From NCBI RefSeq assembly GCF_014898055.3, contig NW_023605194.1, positions 98,897,258 to 98,961,257 on the forward strand: a stretch of DNA of 64,000 nt, written 5' to 3'. Positions 34,247 through 46,427 of the stretch are shown in pieces. The notes beneath the pieces are model-generated. The model was not told the origin of the DNA, made no database searches, and saw nothing but the letters and a program-made list of their open reading frames with translations. This stretch comes from Talpa occidentalis. Its lineage: Eukaryota; Chordata; Mammalia; Eulipotyphla; Talpidae. The stretch's first letter is position 1; the number at the start of each line of letters is the position of its first letter. A program made the position numbers and the translations under genes.

Positions 34247-34357
34247 ATGCTGGGCTGGTGTGAAGCGATAGCTCGTAACCCTCACAGAATCCCAAACAAC
34301 ACGCGAACACCCGAGATCTCAGGGGATTTGACTGATGTCCAACAAACCTCCACATTG
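34247..34357 (+). CDS. MARCHF1: MARCHF1 N-terminal coding exon (partial gene, 37 codons)
   Basis: MARCHF1 is a membrane-anchored RING-CH E3 ubiquitin ligase of endosomes and the plasma membrane. It ubiquitinates the cytoplasmic tails of MHC class II beta chain and CD86 in dendritic cells and B cells, causing their internalisation. This exon encodes only the cytosolic N-terminal tail before the RING-CH domain. The translation begins [20 protein letters not shown] and ends [11 protein letters not shown], which I recognise as the start of the roughly 289-residue form. From memory the human sequence reads DLADASQTSTL at the end, so about three residues differ. The ATG has A at -3. The 111 coding bases end in phase 0, exactly at GTGAGT (34358-34363). 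The reading frame is also open upstream of the ATG to at least 34190, so an N-terminal extension is formally possible, but the known protein starts at this ATG. The RING-CH and two membrane segments lie on exons outside the window. Confidence 0.92.
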
Positions 34358-34363
34358 GTGAGT
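34358..34363 (+). other. MARCHF1: Splice donor of the MARCHF1 exon
   Basis: GTGAGT follows codon 37 directly, a near-consensus U1 site. Splicing is in phase 0. The next residues of the known protein (beginning NEKSPGRS) are not encoded downstream in this window as far as I can see. Confidence 0.85.
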
Positions 34364-36149
34364 GAAAAGTTATTTTACCTCAAAATGGCTTCTCTGTAAA
34401 TTGAATGTTAAGGAAATGGAGAGAGGAAGATGTTCTAATTAAACATTTTTCTTATTTTATGTTAAATTGTTCAGAGGTTTATTTTAATTAGTGGATATTA
34501 ATTTAAAAATCACAGCATCATATAATATTGGAGTAAAATTCAGATTAAATACTTTTTTTCTTTCAGTTACATTGGTTGAACTTTTTTTATGTTAGTGACC
34601 TTAAAGATATATTTAAATTTCATATTCTCACACTCTTCTCTTATATATTGGAGTCAATGAGGAAAAGCAGTTATCTAAAAATAATGAGTAATCACAATCA
34701 TAACTTTAGTATTTTCAAATGCATGTTCTCAAATTGTCTGAAAAAGGATTCAATGTTTTAATTTTTATATAAAATTGTGAATTAAATAATTGCAAAAGTA
34801 ATTTAAAGACCAAATCAATAATATATTCGTTTGTGTTTTATTTTCTACTTGACATTCAAATGCTTAGCTTTAAGTAACCATTATTTTCCAGTGGTTAGAA
34901 AAAAAGAACTCATTAGCAAAAGAAGGTTTAAATGTTCTTTGATCAGATGTTGGCTGTAATAGTCTTCATTTTGATTTAAATAAGAAAAGTTTCATTTAGT
35001 CATTAAGATTTGAATTGATGTTAGATGTAGTTTAAGCATTTTCTAGGGAAACTCATGTTTTCATTAGCCTGATTTATTAATTGATGATTATATAATAAGA
35101 TATGAACAAAATTTTATTATTTTTATTTTTGAGTTATTTGATAATTCCTTTTATTTTAGTTTTTATTTTACATAAAAGTAATGATGCTGTGCAAACATTA
35201 TTAAGTGAATATCAATGGAAACCATCTGAAGAAATAGGTTTTCAGGTGACAAAACATAGAAAAAAAAGTAGGAAGAAAAAAAGGAAACAGGAGTGGAAAT
35301 CCTGCTTAGATTCTGTCATTTGAGATCGTAGTGGGATGGCTGAGGGTGCAGAGAAACGAGGCAAAACAATGCAAAGCTAAATTTCTAAGGAATAGTGTCT
35401 GAAATTATCATCTGCAATGTTTCCTCTTCCACATCATCTTTTTATAAATTGTTATTTTCAATAACGTTGTTTAACATGTGTTAGCACCATGTATATATTA
35501 CACCAGATTTTTTACAAAAGGCTGAACTTTGTCGGGCATAATACAATAGCTAATTTTTTAGGTTAAAATAAATCACTTGTGTGCTTTTATTAGAGTAACT
35601 TCAGTGCTTAATTCCTGTTTTCTAGAACAATAGATCATAACCGTGAAAAGTCTTGAGTGAATATTAGCTGACTTTCTTCTATAATCAGGAACATGATGTT
35701 AGCTTTATTTTACAGATGTGTACTGTGAGAAATTGATTTTGTCCGTGTCACTTAGCTAGAAATAACACAAAATTACCAAAACTTAGGCTTCTCAAGGACA
35801 GGCTTTTCCCCTTACACCACACCCTCCCATTTCCTTGATGGGGTTTGCTACCCATCCTAATATTTCTGGTAGAAAGAGAAGGATATCAAATTAACAATTT
35901 AATTAAATTCAGTAATTAATCATTTAAAATCCAATGCTGTATTGGAGGATAACCTCCAAACGAATGCCCAGATCTCTGTTTCTTAATATAGAATAATAAA
36001 ATATTTCTTTCATAATTATTCATGATGCATGTGTGTTGGGCGACTTTCCTTGGAGATTAACTGCCAAATGTGGATTCAGAGATACAAGCTCCTTCCATCT
36101 CTTGATATTGCCTTCTTAAGAACGTGCCATCTTAAGATACCAAGGAAAA
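34364..36149. other. MARCHF1: MARCHF1 intron sequence downstream of the exon
   Basis: No further MARCHF1 exon recognised. A 73-codon plus frame at 35102-35323 has a hydrophobic start and a lysine/arginine-rich tail but no known domain, and is most likely chance in AT-rich DNA. Confidence 0.45.
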
Positions 36150-36350
36150 ACAAAAACTATGTAGGCCATTGTGTAAGGGCTGTTGTGGAGCAACCTCAGA
36201 TTAGAGGACATCCTTCCACTGACCAAAATCTCGTCTCTTGACCCCACCTGAACCTCAAGGGAGGCTGGCAAATATTCTCTTTCTAGGAGATCAGGAAGAA
36301 GAGAAGGATTTAGTGAGCATCTCCCCCGTCTCTGCCACAGTCCATGTTTT
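36150..36350. repeat. Possible ancient interspersed repeat
   Basis: GACCCCACCTGAACCTCAAG, GGAGGCTGGCAAATATTCTC and CTCTGCCACAG have the order of a medium-repetitive mammalian element I have seen but cannot name. Confidence 0.35.
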
Positions 36351-36784
36351 TTGTCAAGTATTCATGTCATGTTTCCACTCTCTCACGACAAAGGATTATT
36401 ACTTTCCAAGAGAGATAACTCAAAATTCTTTCATTTACTGGATTTAGCACAAGTCTGTGAATTCTGATTATGTATTGTCCTCATCAAATAATGATGGTGG
36501 CGAATCACTTATGAATGTATTATCTGTATATGTATCTGTCAGAATGAAGAGAAAGATAGTTTTCCATATGACCAGAATATAGCAATTAAGAGCATTTACC
36601 CAGCTTATGTCACAAATGCTATCCTTCTTTGAAAAATAGCACTTTTGTCCTTCATTTCCATTTTGTGTATCTTGTTTCTGTTATTACGCCTCTGCTGTCA
36701 TCTAAAGCATTTGAGCTTTCCAGTACAAATCATCCTCCATCTAAAGATGATGCAAATGATTAGGGTGATGGTGATGACTGATAA

Positions 36785-36965
36785 CTATGTATCAAGAGGT
36801 TATCTAAGCATTTTGCACATATTGTAAGTTTTGAATAATCACAAAAATCCAGTGAGGTAGTTATAATCAATTTCTCCAGTTTATGGATAAGGAAACTGAG
36901 ACAAGGAGAATTTAAAAATCTGCCTAAAGTATGGTAAGTAATAATTAGTGATGACTAGTACAGCT
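36785..36965 (+). repeat. MIR SINE
   Basis: ATCCAGTGAGGTAGTTATAA, CCAGTTTATGGATAAGGAAA and CTGAGACAAGGAGAATTTAA follow the MIR core order. Confidence 0.8.
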
Positions 36966-37410
36966 GGAATTCTAACAATCCAAGCAGTCTAAATCTAGAG
37001 GAACACTCTACATCATGTTTCCCTCAGGTTAAGATGGGGGTTGGGTGGGGCAAGAAATGGTCATTATATGAACCATATACATTTGACTAAACACCAAAAT
37101 TGCAAATGAGATAATAAAACATGATAGATTTTTATATATTTTTAAATATATATTTATCTTTAGACAACTAAGACAAGTAAAGACAAATAAGTTCCCTTTT
37201 TTAATATCCCTTGGCTATATGTATCCATTAGATTAGCTTCTGCTCTACATTGACTGAAATGTAAATATGGACAATTTTATAGTCATTTTCACCATTGTGG
37301 ACTCAATAACTAATGTGATTGAAAAGAATAGCTTCCTTTTTCAGTCTACCAAACAGTTTAGATTACTTTTTTAAATTCAGAAATTATTTAGTTTAAAACG
37401 TTGATATTGA
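36966..37410. other. Intronic DNA, no gene recognised
   Basis: AT-rich. Nothing recognisable. Confidence 0.4.
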
Positions 37411-37411
37411 G

Positions 37412-37659
37412 GGGCCTCCCTGGTGGCACAAGAGGTTGAGACATAACCTGTGAAACTATCTGCAGTCACTGCAGCACGAGTTCTATCCCCAGCCAGGGAG
37501 CTGAACCACATGGAGCAGCAGACCGCTCCCAACTCACCCGCTGCTCCCCTCAGCAATGCTTTTCAGTCGATCTGCCTGTTCTGCTCCCCACACTGTCTCT
37601 GATGAATCCTCTCACCCCCACACCCAGTTCTTGTATGCATAAATAAATAAATCTTTTAA
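37412..37659 (+). mobile_element. T+ SINE (type B)
   Basis: Complete copy with box B mutated (AGTTCTATCCC), a short deletion in the 3' body (CACACCCAGTTC) and tail CATAAATAAATAAATCTTTT. The flanking duplication around GATATTGAG/CATATTGAG (37396-37411, 37660-37676) is imperfect. It is the only SINE of this family between 24.05 and 48.33 kb. Confidence 0.92.
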
Positions 37660-37676
37660 AAAATTTTCATATTGAG

Positions 37677-40374
37677 TAAGAACACTGAGGGGTTTGAGAG
37701 ATTACCCCTGTTAAGCAACTGCCTTCACAAAAATGGCCTAAGGGGTAGGGCAGCAACCCTTGTTTATGACAAGTAAGGAAGATACCTACCTTTGAATTTA
37801 CTGTAACACAAGTTTACATGTTAAAAACAAAACATCTTTTACCAACTATACTCTTAAAAATGTACTAACTCAAAAATCCAGTGTTAATTTTAAAAGAAGT
37901 GCAAAGGAGATCATAAGAACCAGAAATAGTGGAATAGAGTTGAAAAAAATCTATGGCAGTCAAAATAGGGAGATCAAAAACTGTCATTTCAGGTGGTCAG
38001 CAATGACTCTGGAGAAAATTACTTTCTTAAAATCAATGAGGAGTCTTTGAGGGAATAAATAGACTATAGTTAGGAGAGAAGAACAAAGTGTCACTCTGTG
38101 TGTTCGATGAGGTGATTTGCCATTTTCCAATATGTATTCATCAGCTTGGGGCACATTTTGCATCCTTCTGGGTGTATGATCCGGGATGAGGTGTTTGCTG
38201 TGCAGGAAAACACTAATGGGACGGATAGCTAGTTATGTAGTTCATATAGATGACATTCAAGTGACAAACACAGAAAGATATATATTTATAAAATGTTATA
38301 ATATTAAACGATGCATATTATCCATTGTTTCATTATACCTTTCATGTATGGTATAATGTTTGTTAGAAATATGTAAATGATTGTATCTATTTACATATTG
38401 ATGTTTGATGTTTTGATGTTTGTTTAAATGTTTTTGATATTTGTTAGCGCTATGTAAATAGATTGTATCTTTTAGCTGAAGAATCATACTATTATCAGCT
38501 TTTTTGTTGTTCTTTTTTTGCTCATGGGCTGTACTTTATTTTTATTTTTTCCTGTATTTTATATTAAACCAGACCATTGGGACATTTGTGTAATATAGGG
38601 GAAATATGCCCCTAAGCTTGAGACTTTTCCATCCAGAATCCCAGTCTTTATGATTTAATGAACACTGACTTCTGCTGGATATCACATAGAAAATGAATAA
38701 ATTCATAGGATTTGTGTGACTCTAATTAATTACAAGTGCTCTTACCATTAAAAGGAATAATAATATAAAAGAGCAAAATTTGGTGAAAGTCTAAAGGAAA
38801 GTAAGTCAAGTAGAATATTTGCAGTTGCTTTAAATTATGGACAAACTAATCTTAAGATCAAACAATTCTGAGATGGTTTCTATCAAAAAAGTACACAAAG
38901 TTTTGGAAACTAAAATCATAATTATAAAAGTACATTTTGTTGTAATAATATTCTGTCTTCAATAAGAACTCTAAATATTGCCGACAGTTTTCCTGAAGCT
39001 TTAGACAATGAAATATAAATTTTTGCATACAAAAAATCATATTTACCAATTAATAATTGCCAAAAGCATCTTTCTCAGTCTCTTCTGAATTATTCTCATT
39101 GCGTACTTGGAAGTTATCCAGGCTAAAGGAAATCATACATATACCTAAAGCAAACAGACTGGTATTGCCCTAAAAACATAACCTCTCCTAGAAACCAAAT
39201 AAAAAGTAAATAGAAAGAGAAGTTTGAGTATATTAAATTTCTCATTAAATCTATTTTCAATGGACTCACCCTTATTTCTTTTAGTGTCTGAGCAAGTGGG
39301 TCAGTTGTTTATTGTGTAATGGCCTATATGCATTTTGATGACAAACTATGTCAGGGAATACAGAGTTTGAAGTTTCTCTTAACCTCATTTTGTCTTTTAA
39401 TTATTTCTTATTTGATAATTTATCAGTTATTATTTTTAATTGCTGTTACAAAGGCTTTACTAAGTACTGCCAGAGGCAATAGTGACTGAAATCTAAATTT
39501 TTATTAGAATAACTATAAAAGACAAATGAGGGAAATGAAGTAAAAGACATTATGCTCTTCAAGAGCTTTGATTTTTGTAAGAAAGCAAAATCATTAAAAA
39601 TATATGCCAGTGGTTGTTATGGAAACAGATTAGATTGAAGAATGTAAAGGGGAGACCGATGCTTCAAATATCCCACTATGAAGAAAAATTACATTTGCTG
39701 TGCAGCATAAAGTAGTATATTAACTTTAATTGCATAGTTACTGAACAATGTCAAAACATGATTATTCACAATCGTAATAATTGATCTGAAAACACTTCTC
39801 ATATGAAGAGATCTTTTCCTCTAAGGAATAAATCACAAGATCAATCACAGCTACTCTTTATCAAAATATGTCATGTCTGTTTGATTTAGATATAAATTAA
39901 ATTGTGGGTGCCTCAGAAAGATGTTTAATTCTCAACAGTTGTTTGATCTTACTATCCTTACAGTATTCAGAATATATTGGTTTCTGAATATTCTAATTTC
40001 ATTATCTGAGAACCAATGGGCAGAGTTGTCTCTATCCAAATCAGGAGACAAAACATTTGTCTATGTAGAATTGAATATATTATTTCTCTCCAATCACAGA
40101 TGACACATATGGCAAATATTTCCTCTTTGTTCTTGTTTTTGCGGGAATGTTGTTAAGCTTTATAGGGAGGGAGCAGGCAAAACTAATTAGCGTATTTGTT
40201 GAGTCATTTTTTGCCTAAGACTAAACATTATCCCTGAAAATAAGTGGAACAAGTCAGAGTACAAATGTAGAATCTGGAGTTGTTTCTGTGCAAATATCTA
40301 ATTCAAGTAGGGCAAACAGAGTTCTCAGATAAATTTGTATCTCAAGGCACAATAATTCATAATAAAATGTTATA
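37677..40374. other. Intronic DNA with a short imperfect duplication
   Basis: No gene recognised. At 38358-38388 and 38439-38470 a roughly 31-bp unit (TTGTTAG..ATGTAAAT..GATTGTATCT) is repeated about 81 bases apart. Confidence 0.45.
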
Positions 40375-40520
40375 ATAGTATTTTAGTGCCTATTATATGT
40401 CAGAGAGTTTAGACATGTATCTCGACACATCACTGAAGCTAAGTATTGCTGTTTCATTATATAAATAGAGAAACGAAGGTTCAATCAGATTAGAAAAGTG
40501 AAAGTGCAGTAATCTAGTTC
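40375..40520 (+). repeat. MIR SINE
   Basis: TTTAGTGCCTATTATATGTC, AAATAGAGAAACGAAGGTTC and AGAAAAGTGAAAGTGCAGTA correspond to MIR segments in order. Confidence 0.65.
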
Positions 40521-41479
40521 TAAATGTTTGCCAACCTCTCTGCTACTTCCTGTGGAAAATTTTGTTCAGTTAAATCTGAACATCAGTTACATGATGATGC
40601 TTAATTAAATAAATTTCGGTAATTTACTGTTATGTTCACTATGCTGTTGAGGTATAATTTGGTATTCCAGAGCTCTGTTATGGTGGAACACAGGAGGGCA
40701 AATGAAACACAAGGAAATGGGTGTTTGGATATATTCTTGTTCAGAATTATTTTTATCAGTAATCACCCAGCCTAGAAAGTATCAATTTATTCGACTGCTC
40801 TCTTGAGAGTGAGCTATCTGTAAAACACTATGCCATGTGATACTATACAGTATTAAAAAAAAAAAAAAAGACACAGTCCTTATCCTCAAAAACCTGGTGG
40901 AAAAAAACAAATAAATGAATAGGTTAAGAGGATGATGGGAGTAAACAAAGGGTATTATAAAAACTGTTTTGATGGGTACCTTATCTAGTTCAGGGGTGGG
41001 AGGTCGGGCTGGCAGAGTTCCAGTATTCCCCATAGACCACTAAGAGTTGGTACTGTAAAAAGGATGGTAGTAAGCAGAGAAGCAAATTGGGTATTCTGTG
41101 ACTCTATATAAGTCATTTATCATGTAAAATTTAAATTTCTATATTCTGTTTACATTTAAAGATTTATAACCTGTTTGATATAGTAAGTAAACATAAACAT
41201 CTTTAGGAACTGAGTTAGAGAAATAATCTTAAAATAATACAAGATTGTAATTTTAGACATAGTGGAATTAATTGAATATTTTTGCATCATTTATTCAGCC
41301 TTAATATCCAGATGTAGTCCTATAGATGTAGGTGTGACAGCAATTTTAATATTTAGTGGCCACATGAAAGTGAACAGTGGTAGATGAGCTGTGTGTCAAA
41401 GTACATTTGGGAAAGAAACAAGTACATGTAAATATATTTATATATCTCACTTGGCAAAACACAAAGTGGGAAAAATATA
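40521..41479. other. Intronic DNA, no gene recognised
   Basis: Includes an A run at 40856-40869 without a flanking duplication that I could see. Confidence 0.4.
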
Positions 41480-41655
41480 ATAAAAGCTAACATTTGTGAA
41501 TATACACTACATATCAGGCAATATTCTAAACGCCTGATATGTTAACAGCTCATTAATCCTTAACCTTAGCACTGTGTAAAATGTACAAAATCCCCATTTT
41601 GCAGAGCAAAGAGGTAACTTGCCCAAGGTCTACTTGCTGGTAAATTTTATTCTCT
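41480..41655 (+). repeat. MIR SINE
   Basis: AGCTAACATTTGTGAATATA, TACATATCAGGCAATATTCT, CCCCATTTTGCAGAGCAAAG and AACTTGCCCAAGGTC follow the MIR core. A weaker second match occurs near 41840-41945. Confidence 0.8.
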
Positions 41656-41945
41656 AATCCATTCTCTAATATACTCATTGTGTTACAAAGACTATGCTCA
41701 GGAAAAGAATGACTATATTAAAATTATTAAAAATAATTTTAACATAGATTTTGACATAGAAGTAATTTTAACATAAATGCAAACTTTCTTATGCATTCAT
41801 ACATACATGTGTGTGTGATCTGATATATGTATATTTACACCACACATTTTCAAAATAGCCCTCTAATACAAATATTATCTTCACTGTTTCACAGGGGAAA
41901 GTTTAGACTTTATCTAAATATCTTGTCCAAGGGGATCCATCAGAT

Positions 41946-43349
41946 CTGAAACAGTTCTATTTAGTGCATTTACATATAGTAGTGATAATACCTTCTAAGA
42001 GTTTTTATTTGCACCTATTAAATGTTGAAGTGCAAATGAAATGTAATTTTAAACAGCATTAAAATGAATTTAGAGATAAAAAATACCTTTTGACTTATAT
42101 TGAAATAATTGATAACCTGATTATCCTTGTGAATACTAACAACTATCACCTATATTTATGGAGGAAGGGATAAGGTTATTCTTTATTAAATTTTCACATA
42201 GACATAATTTGTTTTAAGTGTTTATTAGCACAATATCTTTCAGAAAAATGTCTGTTCCACATATGAAACAAATCCCTTAGGTTAAAAGCCAAAAGCAACA
42301 TTTCAGTTGATGGCTTGTTAAATTATTTCATAACACCATAATTGTCAACTGTAATTATTAAGTGAAATAATCCATGAGTACAGCTTTGTGATTGCACATT
42401 AGGAAGCCAGCAACTCACATGCAGATATAGGAACTTAGGCACCTGGTTTCATGTGTCTGATGCAGCCTACAGGAATAAAATTTAATTTAACGATTCAGTA
42501 ATTCTTTAAAGATAAAAATGAAATAGCTTTCACACTGCAGTTACCAACTTGTCAACTTTCACAGACACATTGTCACACCAACCAACTTTTATTACACATA
42601 TTGCGATGTGATTGCAAACAAAAATTGGTTGTCTTGTTTTCATGGGTTGAGTAATTTCACCTATGGAAATTAGACAAACCGGCATTATTCAATGGAAATA
42701 ACATTGCTGCTGTTGTTATTGCCTCTCACTATGTAGGAGTAAACTTAAAAATTAGTGCAGTTATATCCATATTGTTCTCTCAAAGCCTGGTATTATATTA
42801 TACACTACATTTTCTGCCATGCCCTGTGTTTTGGCTCTACCGTCACTGCTTCCATTAATTCCCTTACAGAGACATACACTTAGTGAAAGGCATTTACGAA
42901 TACATATTCTTTTACCTCATGTTTATCAGGGAAAGAAAAAGTGTATTTGCTAATCTTTGCATTACTATAATGCATTGATTTTGCAGCAAAAAATGTAAAT
43001 GCAGAGCAGAGCTTAAAAATAAGATTACTTCTCCATTGAAAAATGACTGTATTCTAAATTCTTATTTAAAAGGGACCAAAGGATGTTTTACTTTTAGATT
43101 AAAAGTGTCCCTTTCAAGTCACCTTTTTCTTTAAATATTTGTCTTTCTATTTAAACATGTACTACACTCTGAGGGTAGTGATTCACTCCCTTTCTTTCCT
43201 GAAATCTTAAAGGATTGCGTAAAAACACAAAAGGGAGCACATTTGTTACAGTGAAAAGAGATTTCAACAAATTTCAGAAATGTAGAAGGGAAAATTTATT
43301 TTATTTCTGTGTCAGTTTTCATAAGCCATTTTTCTCCAAAAATGTAGTC
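41946..43349. other. Intronic DNA, no gene recognised
   Basis: AT-rich unique-looking sequence. Nothing supported. Confidence 0.4.
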
Positions 43350-44180
43350 ATTTTGTCCAAATGATTTTAGAATCTCCAATTTATTAGTATAGAATTGCTC
43401 ACATCATTTTACCCATGCCTATAAGATCTATAATAATGTCATTTTTTTCTGACATTGGTATTTTTGACAAGTCTCTACTTTTTAATCATATTTCTTGCTA
43501 CTTATGATCAATATTTTCCAAAGAACAAATTTTATCCTTTATCAATTTTGTGTGGTGTTTTTTCCATGATTTTCCTTAATCACTCAATATCTCTATTTTC
43601 CTTTATCATTTTATATGATACAAGAAGTATGTTGTTCTTAATTATTATTTGGTTAAAAATGTTTCATATGAGTTTTTGGGTTTTTTTAACCCATGGAATA
43701 TTACAAGTATATTTCTTAACTTTCATTTCAGGAGAATTTTCTTGTAATAATTTTATTATTGATTTCTATCTTTAAAACTTATTTAGATCACTTTGTTCTA
43801 CCAAATGATAATTTCTTTAATGTTCCTTGTGTACTTGGGGGGGGTGAATGTGTATTTTGCAGTTCTCAGGTGCAATATATTATAAAAACCCTTAGTTCAA
43901 GCTTATTGATCATGTTTTTCAAATATTCTGTATCCTCACTGATTTGTTTGTTTATTTGTTTTAGCAGTTCCAGGGAAGTATGTTAATAATTACTGCCATG
44001 ATTGTAGGTTTCTCTTAATTATGTCATTTTGCTATAATGTTTTGAAGCTATGCTATTGGTTACATAATCTTTATAGCTACCATAAGTTGACCATTTGATC
44101 ATTACAAAATATTCTAGTTTGTTCACAACAATGCTTCTTTCCCTAAAGTCTACCTTGATATTTAAAAAATTTTTATGATG
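43350..44180 (-). mobile_element. Ancient L1 (ORF2 region), reverse orientation
   Basis: GAATGTGTATTTTGCAGTTC, AGTTCAAGCTTATTGATC, TGATTGTAGGTTTCTCTTAA and AAAGTCTACCTTGATATTTA match antisense L1 ORF2 in order. The 106-codon plus-strand frame at 43455-43775 is the antisense shadow of this element. Confidence 0.65.
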
Positions 44181-44369
44181 GTAATGATTGGTTTATATCT
44201 TCATTTGTATTATGGGAGTATAGTATCTCTCCCCTCAGGTGTTGTTACCATAGTGCATCCACCATGAAATCACCTGTGGTCCACTGTCATAGTCCATTGT
44301 GTCCCCTCCCTACTTTTTTCTACTCCTCATTCTCCACCTTGGATTCCTTAGTTCTATAGTCAGTTTTCA

Positions 44370-44880
44370 AGACTTGGTTTTTAAGGTTTATTGGACCCTT
44401 TGTTTTCTCTATATTCCACCTATAAGTACATGATTCATTATTTGTCTTTCTCCTGACTCATTTAATGTATCACAATCCTTTTAGCTTATCATAACTCACG
44501 TTGCTGCAAGTGGCATGATGTTGTCTTTTTTGTTGCTGTATATTATTCCATTGTGTATAGATAGCACATTTTCTTGAGGCACTCATCCATTCTTGGCCAT
44601 TTCAGTTGTTTCCACATGTTGGCTATTGTAAATAGTGGTACTATAAGCAATGTTGACCTGAAATATTAACAGGTATTCCTTTGTGCATATATATATACTA
44701 AATCTTTTTTATCCACTCTAAGTCTTCTTTAGAATTAAGTTGGGAATGTAGACTGGATCAGCCCCGATGGAAAACAGTATGGCAGTTCTTCAAAAGATTA
44801 AATATGGATCAGCCATTTGACCCAGACATTCTTCTCCTTGGTATTTACTCAAAGAATATAAAAATCCTTCAATATTATTT
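44370..44880 (-). mobile_element. Old L1 with 5' inversion
   Basis: At 44370-44690 the plus strand shows antisense L1 3' sequence (GTTGCTGCAAGTGGCATGAT, TATTCCATTGTGTATAGATA). At about 44740-44880 it shows sense L1 from further upstream in ORF2 (GGAAAACAGTATGGCAGTTC, CTTGGTATTTACTCAAAGAA). On the minus strand this is a 3' L1 end preceded by an inverted upstream block. Confidence 0.65.
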
Positions 44881-45029
44881 TTATTGTTAAAGAATAAGGG
44901 ATTTATTCAGGGTCATACAACTCATCAGAGACAAGATCAGAGACTGTAATGCTGACTTTCTACTTTGCTGAGTCCTATTTCGTACTTTATTTCTATGAAT
45001 TCTGTAATTGTTCTATATTTTTATGAAAA

Positions 45030-45415
45030 GTGTCACAGTTTACCCAGTTGCCCATATTAGAAAGTTCATCCCTTCCTGTCATGTACCTCCTGTCTCATAT
45101 TCATTGTCTTATTAAATCTACCTCTGATACATCTTTTCAATTTGTCTTCACTTCAGTTCATGCCTTCATCTTACCAGTACTATAATATTTCTATAGTCTC
45201 CTAATTTGTCTTTCTGCTTGAAGGTTTCACTGCTTCTAATCTGTTGTTTGAACTTTGCTTGTAATTTTTCTTTCCAAAATACAAGTATAACTCAGTGCTC
45301 TAAAACTGTCAGTGTCTCAGCATTTTCTAAACATGAACTCCAAAATTTTTAGTATGGTATATGAATGAGGATCCTCATAATTAAGCTCTCTATTAACTCT
45401 CATGGAGAATGTGTC
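45030..45415 (+). repeat. L2 LINE
   Basis: ATAGTCTCCTAATTTGTCTTTC, TGAACTCCAAAATTTTTAGTATGG correspond to the L2 segment that reads TAGCCTCCTAACTGGTCTCC and later AAACTCCTTAGCATGGC. Diverged but collinear. Confidence 0.65.
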
Positions 45416-46378
45416 AGGCTCTGACACACCAAAGAATTACTCACTGCAAACAAGACCAAGGAAAGCCAAATACTAGCTGATAAATTCCTCCAAACCTTTT
45501 CTGTTTTCTTTCACTGTCTTCATGGATTAGCTTTCCTGCTTTTCTTTTCCCTAAAAGCTTTGATTTGGTAATTTGACCTTTTATTTTATTTTTTGTCTTT
45601 TTGTATTTGGATTTAGTAAATAACCTGACTTTGGATGGATGTTAGGCTCTTCTAAACTGAAAACTCCTTTGGATGTTGTACCTGGACAATTCCCTTGGTT
45701 CTAAGATTGGAAAATTCAATTGAGAGGCATCTGGCCCTCATTCCTTTTATCCATGAGAGCACTTTACAATAAACAAAAACTACTCTAGGAAGTCAGTTCA
45801 AAGGGAATTAAGTGACTGAGAGGGCTAAAGAAGTTTCCAGCTGAACTTCTTGAAAACATTCCCAGAAGTATACTCATTATACCCACCAAAGGAAATGCTA
45901 AGTCTGAGAGCACTATCAGGACAATACTTGCAGCAAGAACCCCCACCTGTACTATCACAACTGCATCCCAACATCTACAAAACTAGAGAACAGATGCTTC
46001 ACGGATGCTGCTCAGGAACTTTGCCATTTTCACAACCTTGATCACAGAAACTGACACACAAGCTCCAGAAAGAAGGACATGTTTCACCTTTTCTAAATCC
46101 CAGTACAGCATGTAATTGATGGATGTAATTTGCATAAAGTACCTTAGCTGCAAGGGAATCTTGAAAGCATTTTTTAGCTTTCCAACAGGAAAGAAAAGGA
46201 TGTAGATAGAATGAGGCAGTCCAGGATCCTCTGAATCCTTCCTACTCTAGCCCTGTGATGGTCCTCTGGCAGCTCTAGCATTCCTTTCCTCTCCTTGGTG
46301 CTTGCTTTTCCATCTTTAGTATAACTTGACCCATCAGCAGTATTGCATGATTGCAATGGTAAAAGATGTTATGTGATA
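45416..46378. other. Intronic DNA, no gene recognised
   Basis: A 63-codon plus frame at 45850-46041 and a 60-codon minus frame at 46174-46356 lack recognisable features. Confidence 0.4.
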
Positions 46379-46427
46379 TCTACCTGCCTACCTATCTACC
46401 TATCTATCTACTTACCTAACTATCTAT
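46379..46427. repeat. (TATC)/(TACC) tetranucleotide repeat
   Basis: Degenerate TACC and TATC units, about eleven in all. Confidence 0.9.

Noticed and set aside
35102..35323. 73-codon frame with a hydrophobic start and basic tail close to the MARCHF1 exon
   Set aside because: It does not match any MARCHF1 exon I know, has no good splice sites, and is what AT- and A-rich DNA yields by chance.
43455..43986. Hydrophobic plus-strand frames resembling membrane proteins
   Set aside because: They are antisense to an ancient L1. AT-rich antisense L1 gives strings of F, L and I by composition.
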